The notes under the pieces were generated by a model that was given only the letters and a program-made list of their open reading frames with translations, was not told the DNA's origin and searched no databases. A stretch of DNA of 64,000 nt from Streptomyces lomondensis (GTDB taxonomy: Bacteria; Actinomycetota; Actinomycetes; Streptomycetales; Streptomycetaceae). Location: contig NZ_BMWC01000011.1 in assembly GCF_014651035.1 (NCBI RefSeq), positions 186,001 through 250,000 on the forward strand, in the 5' to 3' direction. The translations under genes and the position numbers were made by a program. Below, in pieces: positions 57,233-64,000 of this stretch (the stretch's first letter is position 1; each line of letters starts with the position of its first letter).

Positions 57233-58354
57233 GTGAAGCTTCAGCGCATGAACCGGCGGGCCCTCGCTCTCGGTGCTCTCGCCGTCTCCGGCGCCCTGGC
57301 CCTCACGGCGTGCGGCTCCGACGAGACCGGCAACCCGGACGGAGGCTCCTCCAACGCCGCCGCGCCGAGCAACATCAAGTGCGACGACGCCTCGGGCCAG
57401 GTGCTCGCCGACGGTTCCTCCGCGCAGAAGAACGCCGTCGACGCGTGGGTCAAGCAGTTCTCGGCGGCCTGCAAGGTGGAGATCAACTACAAGGCCGGCG
57501 GTTCCGGCGCCGGTGTCACCGCGTTCACCCAGGGCCAGGTCCCGTGGGCCGGTTCGGACTCGGCTCTGAAGCCCGAAGAGGTCGAGGCCTCCAAGAAGGT
57601 CTGCTCCGGCGGCCAGGGCATCGACCTGCCGATGGTCGGCGGCCCGATCGCCGTCGGTTACAACGTCCCGGGTGTCGACAAGCTCGTCCTGGACGCCTCG
57701 ACGATCGCCAAGATCTTCGACAGCAAGATCACCAACTGGAACGACCCGGCCATCGCGAAGCTGAACCCCGACGCGAAGCTGCCGAACCTCAAGATCCAGG
57801 CGTTCCACCGCTCGGACGAGTCCGGCACCACGGACAACTTCACCAAGTACCTGATCGCCACCGCCAAGAAGGACTTCCCCTACGAGGGCGGCAAGGCCTG
57901 GCAGGCCAAGGGCGGCCAGTCCGCTCCGCAGTCCTCCGGCGTCGCCGCGCAGGTCAAGCAGACCGCCGGCGCGATCGGCTACTTCGAGCTGTCGTACGCC
58001 AAGGACGGCATCAAGACCGTCGCCATCGACACCGGCGCCGCCGAGCCCGTCGAGGCGACCGTCGCCAACGCCACCAAGGCCATCGCCGACGCCAAGATCG
58101 TCGGCACCGGCAAGGACCTCGCCCTGAAGCTGAACTACGCCACCAAGGCCGACGGTGCCTACCCGATGGTCCTGGTGACGTACGAGATCGTCTGCGACAA
58201 GGGCAACAAGGCCGACACCCTGCCCGCCGTCAAGGCGTTCCTGCGCTACGCGGCCTCGGAGGACGGTCAGAAGATCCTCGCCGAGAACGACTACGCGCCC
58301 ATGCCCGACGACATCATCGCCAAGGTTCGGACCACCGTCGAGAGCCTGAGCTGA
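57233..58354 (+). CDS. pstS: PstS, phosphate-binding lipoprotein
   Basis: 373 residues. Lipobox LTAC at Cys 27 (ALALTACGSDE). Phosphate-binding motifs include GGSGAGVTAFTQGQVPWAGSDSAL, FHRSDESGTTDNFTKYL and YFELSYAK. Start ATG/GTG 57233 with GAAGGAACTCAA upstream (GGAAGGA region). First gene of the high-affinity Pst operon, induced in phosphate limitation by PhoP. Confidence 0.97.
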   Translation: MKLQRMNRRALALGALAVSGALALTACGSDETGNPDGGSSNAAAPSNIKCDDASGQVLADGSSAQKNAVDAWVKQFSAACKVEINYKAGGSGAGVTAFTQGQVPWAGSDSALKPEEVEASKKVCSGGQGIDLPMVGGPIAVGYNVPGVDKLVLDASTIAKIFDSKITNWNDPAIAKLNPDAKLPNLKIQAFHRSDESGTTDNFTKYLIATAKKDFPYEGGKAWQAKGGQSAPQSSGVAAQVKQTAGAIGYFELSYAKDGIKTVAIDTGAAEPVEATVANATKAIADAKIVGTGKDLALKLNYATKADGAYPMVLVTYEIVCDKGNKADTLPAVKAFLRYAASEDGQKILAENDYAPMPDDIIAKVRTTVESLS

Positions 58355-58361
58355 CCTGAGC

Positions 58362-58397
58362 GTGCGGCCCGGTCTCCCCGGCGGGACCGGGCCGCAC
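58362..58397 (+). promoter_or_regulatory. Hairpin between pstS and pstC
   Basis: 13-bp perfect arms (GTGCGGCCCGGTC at 58362-58374, complement 58385-58397) eight bases after the pstS stop. It probably stabilises pstS mRNA or partly terminates transcription, so that PstS is made in excess over the membrane components. Confidence 0.75.
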
Positions 58398-58459
58398 CGT
58401 CCGGTGCACCGCCGCCAAGAGCCGCACAGCACGTGCGGTTCCGCAGACCGGAGAACCCG

Positions 58460-59464
58460 ATGGACACCACACAGATAGCTGACGCACCTCCCCCCACCCC
58501 CCCGACGCCCACGGCCGAGCAGAAGCGCGCCGCCCGTGGAGCCACCCGCCCCGGGGACCGGATCTTCCTCGGTCTCTCGCGCGGCTCGGGCATCCTGCTG
58601 CTGGTGATCATGGCCGCGATCGCGGGCTTCCTCACCTACCGTGCCTCCCTCGCCATCAGCAAGGACGAGGGCAACTTCCTGACCACCTTCGAGTGGAACA
58701 CCGGCGTCAACCCGCCGGTCTTCGGTATCGCGGTCCTGGCCTACGGCACGATCATCTCCTCGATCATCGCGATGATCATCGCGGTCCCGATCGCCGTCGC
58801 CATCGCGCTGTTCCTCACGCACTACGCCCCGCGCAGGCTGAGCGGTCCCATCGCCTACGTGATCGACCTGCTCGCCGCCGTGCCGTCCATCGTGTACGGC
58901 CTCTGGGGCGCCCTCGTGCTCGTGCCGTACATGAACGGCCTCTTCGGCTGGCTGAACGACTACCTCGGCTGGACCGGCATCTTCTCCTGGCAGAACGGCG
59001 CCCCGCGCTCCATGCTCACCGTGGGCATCCTGCTCGCGATCATGATCCTGCCGATCATCACCAACGTGAGCCGCGAGGTCTTCCGCCAGGTCCCGCAGAT
59101 GCACGAGGAGGCGGCCCTGGCGCTCGGCGCCACCCGCTGGGAAGTGATCCGCATGGCGGTCCTCCCCTTCGGCCGCTCCGGCGTGATCTCCGCCTCGATG
59201 CTCGGCCTCGGCCGCGCCCTCGGCGAGACGATGGCCGTCGCCACCGTGCTCTCCCCGGACTTCCTGATCCACACCAGCCTGCTCGACCCGGGCGGCGGCA
59301 CCTTCGCCCAGAACATCGCCAGCAAGTTCAGCGAGGCCACCGAGTTCGGCCGGGACGCGCTGATCGCCTCGGGCCTGGTCCTGTTCGTCATCACCCTGCT
59401 GGTCAACGGCGCGGCCCGCGCGATCATCGCCCGCCGCAAGGAGTACTCGGGGGCCAACGCATGA
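58460..59464 (+). CDS. pstC: PstC, phosphate ABC permease
   Basis: 334 residues from ATG 58460 (GGAGAA upstream). Membrane helices at about 40-60, 90-120, 130-155, 180-205, 240-260 and 300-325. The EAA-loop-like segment EEAALALGATRWEVIRMAVLPFGRSGVISA is present. Overlaps pstA by four bases (ATGA). Confidence 0.97.
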   Translation: MDTTQIADAPPPTPPTPTAEQKRAARGATRPGDRIFLGLSRGSGILLLVIMAAIAGFLTYRASLAISKDEGNFLTTFEWNTGVNPPVFGIAVLAYGTIISSIIAMIIAVPIAVAIALFLTHYAPRRLSGPIAYVIDLLAAVPSIVYGLWGALVLVPYMNGLFGWLNDYLGWTGIFSWQNGAPRSMLTVGILLAIMILPIITNVSREVFRQVPQMHEEAALALGATRWEVIRMAVLPFGRSGVISASMLGLGRALGETMAVATVLSPDFLIHTSLLDPGGGTFAQNIASKFSEATEFGRDALIASGLVLFVITLLVNGAARAIIARRKEYSGANA

Positions 59465-60516
59465 GCACCGCAACCACCGCCCCGAAGGCCGCCAGCACCC
59501 TGCGCGGCGCCCGGCTGCCCAAGTGGGCCCCGTGGGCCATCGCCGCCGGCTCCGTCGCCGCCGGCATCGGCATCAGCGTCGCCGCCGGCCTGCACAGCAA
59601 CATCCAGTGGGCGCTGATCGCCGCGATCCTCTACATCCTGGGGACGTACGTCATCGCGGCCCGGGTCGAGAACCGCCGCCAGGCCACGGACCGCGTGGTC
59701 ACCTCGCTGGTGTGGGTCGCGTTCCTGCTCGCCGTGGTGCCGCTGGCCTCCCTGGTGTGGTCGACCGTGCAGCGCGGCACGAAGGTCCTCGACGTCTACT
59801 TCCTGACCCACTCGATGGGCGTGGTCGCCGACTCGGAGACGGGCGGCGGCATCTACCACGCCATCCTCGGCACGCTGCAGCAGGTCGGCCTCGCCACACT
59901 GATCGCCGCGCCGGTCGGCGTGCTCACCGCGATCTACCTGGTGGAGTACGGCCGCGGCAACCTCGCCCGGGCCGTCACCTTCTTCGTCGACGTCATGACC
60001 GGCATCCCGTCGATCGTCGCCGGCCTGTTCATCCTCAGCCTCATGCTGATGTTCGACATGGAGCCCTTCGGCTTCGCCGGCTCGCTCGCCCTGGCGATCC
60101 TGATGATGCCGGTCGTCGTCCGCTCCACGGAGGAGATGCTCAAGCTCGTCCCGAACGAGCTGCGCGAGGCCTCGCTGGCGCTCGGCGTGCCCAAGTGGCG
60201 CACCATCCTGAAGGTGGTCCTGCCGACCTCGCTCGGCGGCATCACCACCGGCATCATGCTGTCCATCGCCCGCATCGCCGGTGAGACCGCGCCCGTGCTG
60301 CTGCTGGTGTTCGGCAGCAAGTTCATCAACGCCAACCCCTTCGAGGGTGCTCAGGCATCGCTCCCGCTGTACATCTACCAGCAGTACGGATCGGGCGAGG
60401 TCACGGCGTACGACCGCGCCTGGGCGGCATCGCTCACCCTGATCGCCTTCGTGATGATCCTCAACCTGGTGGCCCGCGGCATCGCCCGCTGGAAGGCCCC
60501 CAAGACCGGTCGCTGA
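59461..60516 (+). CDS. pstA: PstA, phosphate ABC permease
   Basis: 351 residues, ATG overlapping the pstC stop. Six membrane helices and the EAA-type loop REASLALGVPKWRTILKVVLPTSLGGITTG. Second permease of the Pst transporter. Confidence 0.97.
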   Translation: MSTATTAPKAASTLRGARLPKWAPWAIAAGSVAAGIGISVAAGLHSNIQWALIAAILYILGTYVIAARVENRRQATDRVVTSLVWVAFLLAVVPLASLVWSTVQRGTKVLDVYFLTHSMGVVADSETGGGIYHAILGTLQQVGLATLIAAPVGVLTAIYLVEYGRGNLARAVTFFVDVMTGIPSIVAGLFILSLMLMFDMEPFGFAGSLALAILMMPVVVRSTEEMLKLVPNELREASLALGVPKWRTILKVVLPTSLGGITTGIMLSIARIAGETAPVLLLVFGSKFINANPFEGAQASLPLYIYQQYGSGEVTAYDRAWAASLTLIAFVMILNLVARGIARWKAPKTGR

Positions 60517-60559
60517 CGCGGCCATACAGCGACTGACTGAGTCTGGAAGTGAAGTAGTA

Positions 60560-61336
60560 ATGGCCAAGCGAATCGACGTAAGCGGACTGACCGCCTACTA
60601 CGGCTCCCACAAGGCGATCGAGGACATCTCGATGACCGTCGAGCCGCGCTCGGTGACGGCGTTCATCGGCCCGTCCGGCTGCGGCAAGTCGACGTTCCTG
60701 CGCACCCTGAACCGTATGCACGAGGTCACGGCGGGCGGCCGGGTCGAGGGCAAGGTGCTGCTGGACGACGAGGACCTCTACGGCACGGGCATCGACCCGG
60801 TGTCGGTCCGCCGTGAGGTCGGCATGGTGTTCCAGCGGCCGAACCCCTTCCCCACGATGTCGATCTTCGACAACGTGGCGGCGGGCCTGCGGCTGAACGG
60901 CAACTACAAGAAGAGCGAGCTGGCGGACGTCGTCGAGCGGTCGCTCAAGGGCGCGAACCTCTGGAACGAGGTCAAGGACCGCCTGAACAAGCCCGGCTCG
61001 GGTCTGTCGGGTGGTCAGCAGCAGCGTCTGTGCATCGCGCGAGCGATCGCGGTCGAGCCGAACGTCCTGCTCATGGACGAGCCCTGCTCGGCCCTGGACC
61101 CGATCTCCACCCTGGCGATCGAGGACCTGATCGGCGAGCTGAAGGAACGCTTCACGATCGTCATCGTGACGCACAACATGCAGCAGGCGGCGCGGGTCTC
61201 CGACCGCACGGCGTTCTTCAACCTGTCGGCGGTGGGCCAGCCCGGCAAGCTCGTCGAGATCGACGACACGGAGCGCATCTTCTCCAACCCGTCGGTCCAG
61301 GCCACGGAGGACTACATCTCCGGCCGCTTCGGCTGA
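60560..61336 (+). CDS. pstB: PstB, phosphate ABC ATPase
   Basis: 258 residues. Walker A GPSGCGKSTFLRTLNRMHE, Q-loop MVFQRPNPFP, signature LSGGQQQRLCIARAIAV, Walker B VLLMDEPCSALDP, switch His VTHNMQQA. Typical PstB ending ...ISGRFG. Ends at a strong terminator. Confidence 0.98.
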   Translation: MAKRIDVSGLTAYYGSHKAIEDISMTVEPRSVTAFIGPSGCGKSTFLRTLNRMHEVTAGGRVEGKVLLDDEDLYGTGIDPVSVRREVGMVFQRPNPFPTMSIFDNVAAGLRLNGNYKKSELADVVERSLKGANLWNEVKDRLNKPGSGLSGGQQQRLCIARAIAVEPNVLLMDEPCSALDPISTLAIEDLIGELKERFTIVIVTHNMQQAARVSDRTAFFNLSAVGQPGKLVEIDDTERIFSNPSVQATEDYISGRFG

Positions 61337-61396
61337 GCCTCCCCCTGCCGAGACCCCTCGCGGTGCTGCATGGCGGTGCCACCGCGAGGCCGAAAA

Positions 61397-61427
61397 GGGC
61401 CCGCCCCCGGCTCCCGGGGGCGGGCCC
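61397..61427. terminator. Bidirectional terminator between pstB and pit
   Basis: 14-bp perfect arms (GGGCCCGCCCCCGG at 61397-61410, complement 61414-61427) with a three-base loop, between convergent genes, with AAAA on the left and GTT on the right. Confidence 0.92.
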
Positions 61428-61445
61428 GTTCGCGTCCGGACCGGG

Positions 61446-62444
61446 TTACAGGAACGCCAGGTTCACGAGCCCGTACGACGCCGCTGCCACCAGCGCGGCC
61501 GCCGGCATCGTGATGAACCACCCCAGGATGATGTTCTTGGCGACACCCCACCGCACGGCGTTCACCCGCTTCGTCGCCCCGACACCCATGATCGCCGACG
61601 TGATGACGTGCGTCGTGGAGATCGGCGCCTTGAACAGGAACGCCGTGGCGAACATGATCGACGCCCCCGTCGTCTCCGCCGCGAACCCCTGCGGCGGGTC
61701 CAGCTCGATGATCTTCCGCCCCAGCGTCCGCATGATCCGCCATCCACCGGCGTACGTCCCGAGCGACAGCATCACCGCACAGGCGACCTTCACCCAGACC
61801 GGGATCGGATCGCCGTACTCCTCGACATCCGCGATGACGAGCGCCATCACGACGATGCCCATCGTCTTCTGCGCGTCCTGAAGACCGTGACCCAGCGCCA
61901 TACCGGCCGCCGACACGGTCTGCGCTATCCGGAACCCCCGCTTGGCCTTGTGCGGGTTGGCCTTCCGGAAGATCCACATGATCGCGGTCATCACCAGGTA
62001 ACCGGCCAGCAGACCGACCACCGGGGAGATGAACATGGGGATGACGACCTTCTCCAGCACCCCGTGCCAGTAGACCGTCGTCCCGCCGGCCAGCGCCGCC
62101 CCCACCATGCCGCCGAACAGCGCGTGCGAGGAGGACGAGGGCAGCCCGAAGTACCAGGTGATCAGGTTCCAGACGATCGCGCCCACGAGCGCGGCGAAGA
62201 GGATCCCCATCCCCTTCGACCCGACGGGCGTCTGGATCAGCCCCTCACTGACGGTCTTGGCGACCCCGGAGCCCATGAACGCACCGGCGAGGTTCATCAC
62301 CGCCGCCATCGCCAGCGCGGCCTTCGGCGTCAGGGCCCGCGTCGAGACGGACGTGGCGATCGCGTTCGCCGAATCGTGGAAGCCGTTGGTGTACGTGAAG
62401 AACAGCGCGACCGCGATGGTCACGACCAGAGCAAAGGTGTCCAT
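61446..62444 (-). CDS. pit: Pit-type low-affinity phosphate transporter
   Basis: 332 residues from ATG 62444. PiT-family N-terminal signature FFTYTNGFHDSANAIATSVSTRA and the second repeat GHGLQDAQKTMGIVVMAL, with ten or more membrane helices. Imports metal-phosphate with protons. It follows the DUF47 gene by seven bases, forming a common Pit-accessory operon. Confidence 0.95.
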   Translation of the reverse strand: MDTFALVVTIAVALFFTYTNGFHDSANAIATSVSTRALTPKAALAMAAVMNLAGAFMGSGVAKTVSEGLIQTPVGSKGMGILFAALVGAIVWNLITWYFGLPSSSSHALFGGMVGAALAGGTTVYWHGVLEKVVIPMFISPVVGLLAGYLVMTAIMWIFRKANPHKAKRGFRIAQTVSAAGMALGHGLQDAQKTMGIVVMALVIADVEEYGDPIPVWVKVACAVMLSLGTYAGGWRIMRTLGRKIIELDPPQGFAAETTGASIMFATAFLFKAPISTTHVITSAIMGVGATKRVNAVRWGVAKNIILGWFITMPAAALVAAASYGLVNLAFL

Positions 62445-62451
62445 GAAGGGC

Positions 62452-63072
62452 TCAGGACTCCTTGACGGCGATGGTCTCCACCGTGTTCGCCACGTGCTCG
62501 AACGCGTCCGCCGCTTCCTCCAGCACATCCACGATCTGCTTGAGCTTGAGCACCTCGATGGCGTCGTACTTGCCGTTGAAGAGGTGCGCCAGCAGCTTGC
62601 GGTGGATCTGGTCGGCCTGGTTCTCCAGCCGGTTGACCTCGATCCAGTACTCGGTGAGGTTCTCCATGGTCCGCAGATGCGGCATTGCTTCGGCCGTCAG
62701 TTCGGCAGCGCGCGCCAGTACCTCGATCTGCTGTTCGACGCCCTTGGGCAGTTCCTCGACGTTGTAGAGGACGACCAGGTCGACGGCCTCCTCCATGAAG
62801 TCCATGATGTCGTCGAGGGACGAGGCGAGGGAGTAGATGTCCTCGCGGTCGAACGGCGTGATGAACGAGGAGTTCAACTGGTGGAAGATCGCGTGCGTGG
62901 CGTCGTCACCTGCGTGTTCCGCTGCCCGCATACGCTCTGCGATCTCGGCCCGGGCGGATGCGTCCGCCCCGAGCAGTTCCATCAGGAGCTTCGAGCCCGT
63001 GACGATGTTGTCCGCGGAGGCGGCGAACATGTCGTAGAAGCTCGTCTCCCTGGGGGTCAGACGAAAGCGCAC
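62452..63072 (-). CDS. DUF47 PhoU-like Pit accessory protein
   Basis: 206 residues from GTG 63072 (GAGGA upstream). All-helical with FITPFDREDIYSLASSLDDIMDFMEE, the metal-binding PhoU-like signature (E/DxxxD repeated). Such proteins control Pit transport. Directly upstream of pit on the same strand. Confidence 0.92.
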   Translation of the reverse strand: MRFRLTPRETSFYDMFAASADNIVTGSKLLMELLGADASARAEIAERMRAAEHAGDDATHAIFHQLNSSFITPFDREDIYSLASSLDDIMDFMEEAVDLVVLYNVEELPKGVEQQIEVLARAAELTAEAMPHLRTMENLTEYWIEVNRLENQADQIHRKLLAHLFNGKYDAIEVLKLKQIVDVLEEAADAFEHVANTVETIAVKES

Positions 63073-63271
63073 GTGGGGTCCTCGGGGTGCTTCGGTTTCG
63101 GTCAGGCTGATGCTAGGCGCATCATCCGGCCACGGCTATCGGGCCGCCCACCAGTGTCGCCCATCAGGCACCGTGATGAGCACGGGGGCGTTCCAGGGGC
63201 GGGATCCAGCCGTCGCGTACGCCTGTGTACGGCATCGGCCAACAGGCGTATACCCAGTAAAGTTCGGTACC

Positions 63272-63292
63272 ATATACCCACTAGGGGTATAT
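63272..63292. promoter_or_regulatory. CsoR operator ATATACCC-N5-GGGTATAT
   Basis: 21-bp palindrome with 8-bp perfect arms, 26 bp upstream of csoR ATG. It matches the Streptomyces CsoR site type (TACCC/GGGTA). A half-site GTATACCC at 63248-63255 lies further upstream. Expected to give autoregulation by copper. Confidence 0.88.
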
Positions 63293-63318
63293 GTCGGCTA
63301 ACCGCCCAGGAGGACGCG

Positions 63319-63735
63319 ATGACGACCACCAAGGCCGGCGCGGGAGCGCCCTCCGACGGCACGGATGTCGCGAATGTCACGGAGGTCACCACCGCCACCG
63401 CGGACGTCGTGACCGATCACGACCACGGCGTGCACGGGTACCACAAGCAGAAGGACGAACACCTCAAACGCCTGCGCCGCATCGAGGGCCAGATCCGCGG
63501 CCTCCAGCGCATGGTCGACGAGGACGTCTACTGCATCGACATACTCACGCAGGTCTCCGCCTCCACCAAGGCCCTGCAGTCCTTCGCGCTCCAGTTGCTG
63601 GAGGAGCACCTGCGCCACTGCGTCGCCACAGCAGCCATTGAGAGCTCCGCTCAGGGCGCCCTCAAGGGCGGTGACGAGATCGACGCGAAGGTCAAGGAGG
63701 CGACGCAGGCGATCGCCCGCATGCTGCGGACGTGA
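63319..63735 (+). CDS. csoR: CsoR, copper-sensing repressor
   Basis: 138 residues from ATG 63319 (AGGAGG upstream). RIEGQIRGLQRMVDEDVYCIDILTQV is the DUF156 helix. The Cu(I) ligands fit C72, H97, C101, with spacing (25 and 4) as in S. lividans CsoR C75/H100/C104. An N-terminal tail of about 40 residues includes HDHGVHGYH, an extra His-rich metal-handling stretch. Derepression by Cu(I) would induce copper efflux genes. Confidence 0.93.
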   Translation: MTTTKAGAGAPSDGTDVANVTEVTTATADVVTDHDHGVHGYHKQKDEHLKRLRRIEGQIRGLQRMVDEDVYCIDILTQVSASTKALQSFALQLLEEHLRHCVATAAIESSAQGALKGGDEIDAKVKEATQAIARMLRT

Positions 63736-63747
63736 GCGGGGCCCGGC

Positions 63748-63921
63748 TCAGCCTCCGGAGGCGTCCCGCTCCTCGGCCACCTTCAGCACCTCGTCGATGC
63801 TCTCCAGGCTGAGCCGCTCCTGGGCGGCCGAGGCCGCGATGATGAGCTCTCCGCACAGCTCGATCTCGGCGAGGGCCACGTGGTCCTGAACTGCCGTACC
63901 GCCGACCGGAGCCACGTGCAT
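63748..63921 (-). CDS. Conserved small protein, 57 residues
   Basis: ATG 63921 has GAGGTG immediately upstream. The chain MHVAPVGGTAVQDHVALAEI, ELCGELIIAASAAQERLSLE and SIDEVLKVAEERDASGG is compact, soluble and acidic, and resembles small conserved Streptomyces proteins next to csoR. It is convergent with csoR, 12 bp between the stops. Function unknown. Confidence 0.75.
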   Translation of the reverse strand: MHVAPVGGTAVQDHVALAEIELCGELIIAASAAQERLSLESIDEVLKVAEERDASGG

Positions 63922-64000
63922 CACCTCGTCTCTGCCGTTACCGACTTCCTAGAGTAGGGAGCGGCCTACACACCGCGCATGGCACGGACGGGCTAGTTCG

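Noticed and set aside
57203..59473. 756-codon minus-strand ORF opposite pstS/pstC
   Set aside because: Same reason; the plus strand holds canonical pst genes.
1..64000. tRNA, rRNA or CRISPR features
   Set aside because: No cloverleaf-like segments, rRNA signatures or regularly spaced repeats were found on reading; a covariance-model search was not possible.

Overview
The window is chromosomal DNA from a Streptomyces or very close relative. The GC content is very high, almost every long gene has a GC-rich third codon position, and the gene set is a Streptomyces core set: glnR, the mycothiol synthase mshD, the c-di-GMP-dependent anti-sigma factor rsiG, the developmental genes devA/devB/devE, the nickel regulator nur, and a ppk-CHAD-Nudix/pstSCAB/pit phosphate block ending in csoR. 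Gene order resembles the S. coelicolor SCO4136 to SCO4200 region, read in descending order; this is recalled from family knowledge and was not computed. Several core genes (devA, devE, the LacI regulator, mshD, the cysteine leader peptide, the vapBC-like antitoxin) have a TANNNT hexamer 6-7 bases before the start codon and no Shine-Dalgarno sequence, which suggests leaderless mRNAs.

Layout. 1-6.1 kb: a membrane protein tail, a TetR-SGNH hydrolase pair behind an iteron/palindrome array, a decayed transglutaminase remnant, an HxlR regulator divergent from an imine-reductase-like gene, and a HelD/HelR-type RNA polymerase helicase. 6.1-12.1 kb: a TetR gene, a double-domain APH-type kinase, devB and devA, a 62-residue membrane protein, and devE; both GntR genes share a promoter layout and an AGTTGG-N3-CCAACT operator. 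12.2-18.2 kb: an Eis-type acetyltransferase, rsiG, dtd, ygfZ, nur, a nitrobindin-like protein and small membrane or VOC proteins. 18.2-19.7 kb: a thiosulfate sulfurtransferase/DUF1416 operon behind a Cys-containing leader peptide. 19.8-30 kb: DUF2993, MoaD, an alpha/beta hydrolase, GlnR, a LacI regulator, and an HtrA-like protease followed by a two-component system, then a broken XRE gene with DUF397.

30-40.5 kb: a secreted aerolysin-like candidate, a pectate lyase-pectinesterase fusion, a GH5 enzyme, a second DUF2993 protein, a 5'-nucleotidase, mshD, a VapBC-like pair and an intact XRE-DUF397 pair. 40.5-46 kb is an accessory island: two decaying IS1380-type transposase copies flank a visibly lower-GC segment with a secreted Cys-rich protein and a VanZ-domain membrane protein, and a fragment of a second transposase family sits beside copy B.

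46-64 kb: a dienelactone hydrolase, a LysR regulator, an ABC-2-type export operon with a zinc-finger anti-sigma protein and a frameshifted ECF sigma gene, then the phosphate block. That block joins polyphosphate synthesis (ppk, CHAD, Nudix), high-affinity uptake (pstSCAB behind direct-repeat PHO boxes), low-affinity uptake (DUF47 and Pit), and copper-sensing CsoR with its own palindromic operator.

The points judged most worth follow-up are the cysteine leader peptide, the DevA/DevE operator pair (one of which fires into DNA with no recognised gene), the aerolysin-like protein, the IS-bracketed island and the frameshifted sigma factor. No tRNA, rRNA or CRISPR array was seen. All calls come from reading the sequence; no database search was possible.
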